A stretch of 7,373 nt of DNA. It comes from Anaerolineales bacterium. GTDB taxonomy: Bacteria; Chloroflexota; Anaerolineae; Anaerolineales; UBA4823. The stretch lies in NCBI GenBank assembly GCA_020853835.1, contig JADYYC010000284.1, positions 1 through 7,373 on the forward strand, read 5' to 3'. Shown piece by piece: positions 6,514 through 7,373 of this stretch (the stretch's first letter is position 1; each line of letters begins with the position of its first letter). Position numbers and translations under genes: made by a program. The notes under the pieces are model-generated. The model did not search any database. It saw nothing but the letters and a program-made list of their open reading frames with translations, and was not told where the DNA came from.

Positions 6514-7286
6514 TGCCCTTTCCACTCGGGGCTGCGCTTCTCGATAAAAGCCGCCATCCCTTCTTTCTGGTCCTCGGTGCTGAAGAGCAGGTAAAACGCA
6601 CGGCGCTCGTTGGCAATCCCTTCGGAGAGCGACGTCTCGAAGGCGTTGTTGACGGCCTGCTTGGCGAGGCGAAGCGCCAACGGGGCGCGCTGGGCGATCT
6701 GTTCCGCCAGTTCGAGCGCCTCGTCCAGGTAACGCTCAACCGGGACAACCCGGTTGATCAGGCCGTGGTGGAGCGCTTCCTGTGCGCTGAGAACCCGGTT
6801 GCCCAGGATGACCTCCATTGCGAGGGCCTTGCCAAGGGCGCGCGTCAGGCGCTGCGTGCCGCCCGCGCCCGGTATCACGCCGATGTTGATCTCGGGCTGG
6901 CCAAAGCGGGCGGTTTCGGAGGCGACGATCATATCGCAGGAAAGAGCCAGCTCGTTCCCGCCGCCCAGGCACCAGCCTGAAACCGCGGCGATGACCGGTT
7001 TTTTCACCCCGCGGATGCGGTCATAGTAACCGATCGGGTCGCGCTTGAGCATCTCCACCGAGGTAGCGCCCGCCATATCCCTGATGTCGGCGCCGGCGGC
7101 AAAGGCGCGCTCGTTGCCGGCGATCACGATCGCGCCCACGCTTTCGTCGGCGTCGAAATCTCCCAATGCCTCCATCAGTTCAGACATGAGCCGAGGGTTG
7201 AGGGCATTCAACTCCCGAGGCCGGTTCAGCCTCGCCAGGCCGACCCGCCCACGCCTCTCGATGATGACCAGTGCCGCTGTGTCCAT
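6510..7286 (-). CDS. Crotonase-superfamily enoyl-CoA hydratase/isomerase
   Basis: 258 residues from the chosen ATG, the normal length for short-chain enoyl-CoA hydratases. These enzymes add water across the double bond of 2-enoyl-CoA thioesters in beta-oxidation and related acyl-CoA pathways. 'LNRPRELNALN' (20-30) is the N-terminal signature and 'AFAAGADI' (61-68) with 'GWCLGGGNELALSCD' (104-118) forms the CoA oxyanion hole. E112 and E132 ('FGQPEINIGVIPGAGGTQRL') match the two catalytic glutamates of classical hydratase, so hydratase activity is plausible rather than only isomerase. The C-terminus 'AFIEKRSPEWKGQ' is typical. The start at 7286 is supported by AAAGGA seven bases upstream and by length. 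An in-frame TTG at 7340 would add 18 atypical residues and overlap the preceding reading frame. Its stop overlaps the next gene as ATGA, so it belongs to the same operon. Acyl-chain specificity is unknown. Confidence 0.95.
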   Translation of the reverse strand: MDTAALVIIERRGRVGLARLNRPRELNALNPRLMSELMEALGDFDADESVGAIVIAGNERAFAAGADIRDMAGATSVEMLKRDPIGYYDRIRGVKKPVIAAVSGWCLGGGNELALSCDMIVASETARFGQPEINIGVIPGAGGTQRLTRALGKALAMEVILGNRVLSAQEALHHGLINRVVPVERYLDEALELAEQIAQRAPLALRLAKQAVNNAFETSLSEGIANERRAFYLLFSTEDQKEGMAAFIEKRSPEWKGQ

Positions 7287-7293
7287 TGTTTGA

Positions 7294-7300
7294 TCCTTTC
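7294..7300 (-). promoter_or_regulatory. RBS that fixes the crotonase start
   Basis: Minus-strand GAAAGGA ends seven bases before the ATG at 7284-7286. It touches the TAG stop of the upstream frame (7300-7302). No comparable site precedes the more distant TTG at 7340, so the ATG is preferred. Confidence 0.65.
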
Positions 7301-7373
7301 TAGACGTCCTGCTCTCCGGCGTCTGTGCCTTGACTTTCAAGCTGCTCAGGCTGGCGGACGATCATCCCGGTCA
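7300..7373 (-). CDS. 3' end of an unidentified upstream gene
   Basis: One minus-strand frame is open from the window edge to a TAG at 7300-7302 and would end in 'MIVRQPEQLESQGTDAGEQDV'. The hydrophilic, acidic ending looks like an ordinary C-terminus. The 13-nt gap to the crotonase ATG, filled by that gene's RBS, suggests both belong to one operon. With only about 23 codons visible, no family can be named and coding status rests on context. Confidence 0.45.
   Translation of the reverse strand, partial: TGMIVRQPEQLESQGTDAGEQDV

Noticed and set aside
7287..7340. Extended crotonase start at the TTG at 7340
   Set aside because: The extra 18 residues are unlike crotonase N-termini, no ribosome-binding site precedes the TTG, and the ATG at 7286 has a well-placed AAAGGA and yields the standard length.

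Overview
The window is a GC-rich, gene-dense bacterial chromosomal segment with no RNA genes, mobile elements or CRISPR visible. The best guess for origin is Chloroflexota, probably Anaerolineae. This rests on the overall style of the ComEC-like protein and on the truncated secreted protein at the left edge, which ends in a beta-helix 'VDLGAYE' element followed by an 'FLPV' tail, a pattern I associate with secreted proteins of that group. This assignment is inference from memory, not from a search.

Layout: (1) positions 1-190 hold the 3' end of a plus-strand secreted beta-helix-type protein. (2) Convergent to it, 202-2679 on the minus strand encodes a full-length ComEC/Rec2 DNA-uptake channel. 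Its C-terminal metallo-beta-lactamase-like domain has lost every recognisable metal-ligand motif. (3) A 155-bp intergenic region (2680-2834) carries divergent promoter-like signals. (4) A plus-strand two-component operon follows: an OmpR/PhoB-type response regulator (2835-3536) and a membrane histidine kinase with a Cache/PDC-like sensor (3496-5007), overlapping by 41 nt. (5) From the right, a tightly packed minus-strand operon runs toward the kinase: the tail of an unidentified gene (7300-7373), a crotonase/enoyl-CoA hydratase (6510-7286), an AAC(3)-family N-acetyltransferase (5677-6513) and a pure pentapeptide-repeat protein (4993-5673). The last gene overlaps the kinase 3' end by 15 bp, tail to tail.

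How the genes may work together: the regulator and kinase are a self-contained signalling pair. Divergent orientation makes comEC a possible, untested target. In the right-hand operon, spacing (13-nt gap, 4-nt ATGA overlap, 3-nt gap) indicates strong translational coupling. The crotonase acts on acyl-CoA esters and the AAC(3)-like enzyme is expected to use acetyl-CoA, so a CoA-linked theme is possible. The pentapeptide protein has no assignable role. Having an aminoglycoside-acetyltransferase fold next to a pentapeptide beta-helix is suggestive of a protective module, but the sequence does not prove it.

The most noteworthy observations are the ComEC with an apparently dead nuclease-like domain plus a cysteine cluster, and the coupled acetyltransferase and 38-repeat pentapeptide pair.
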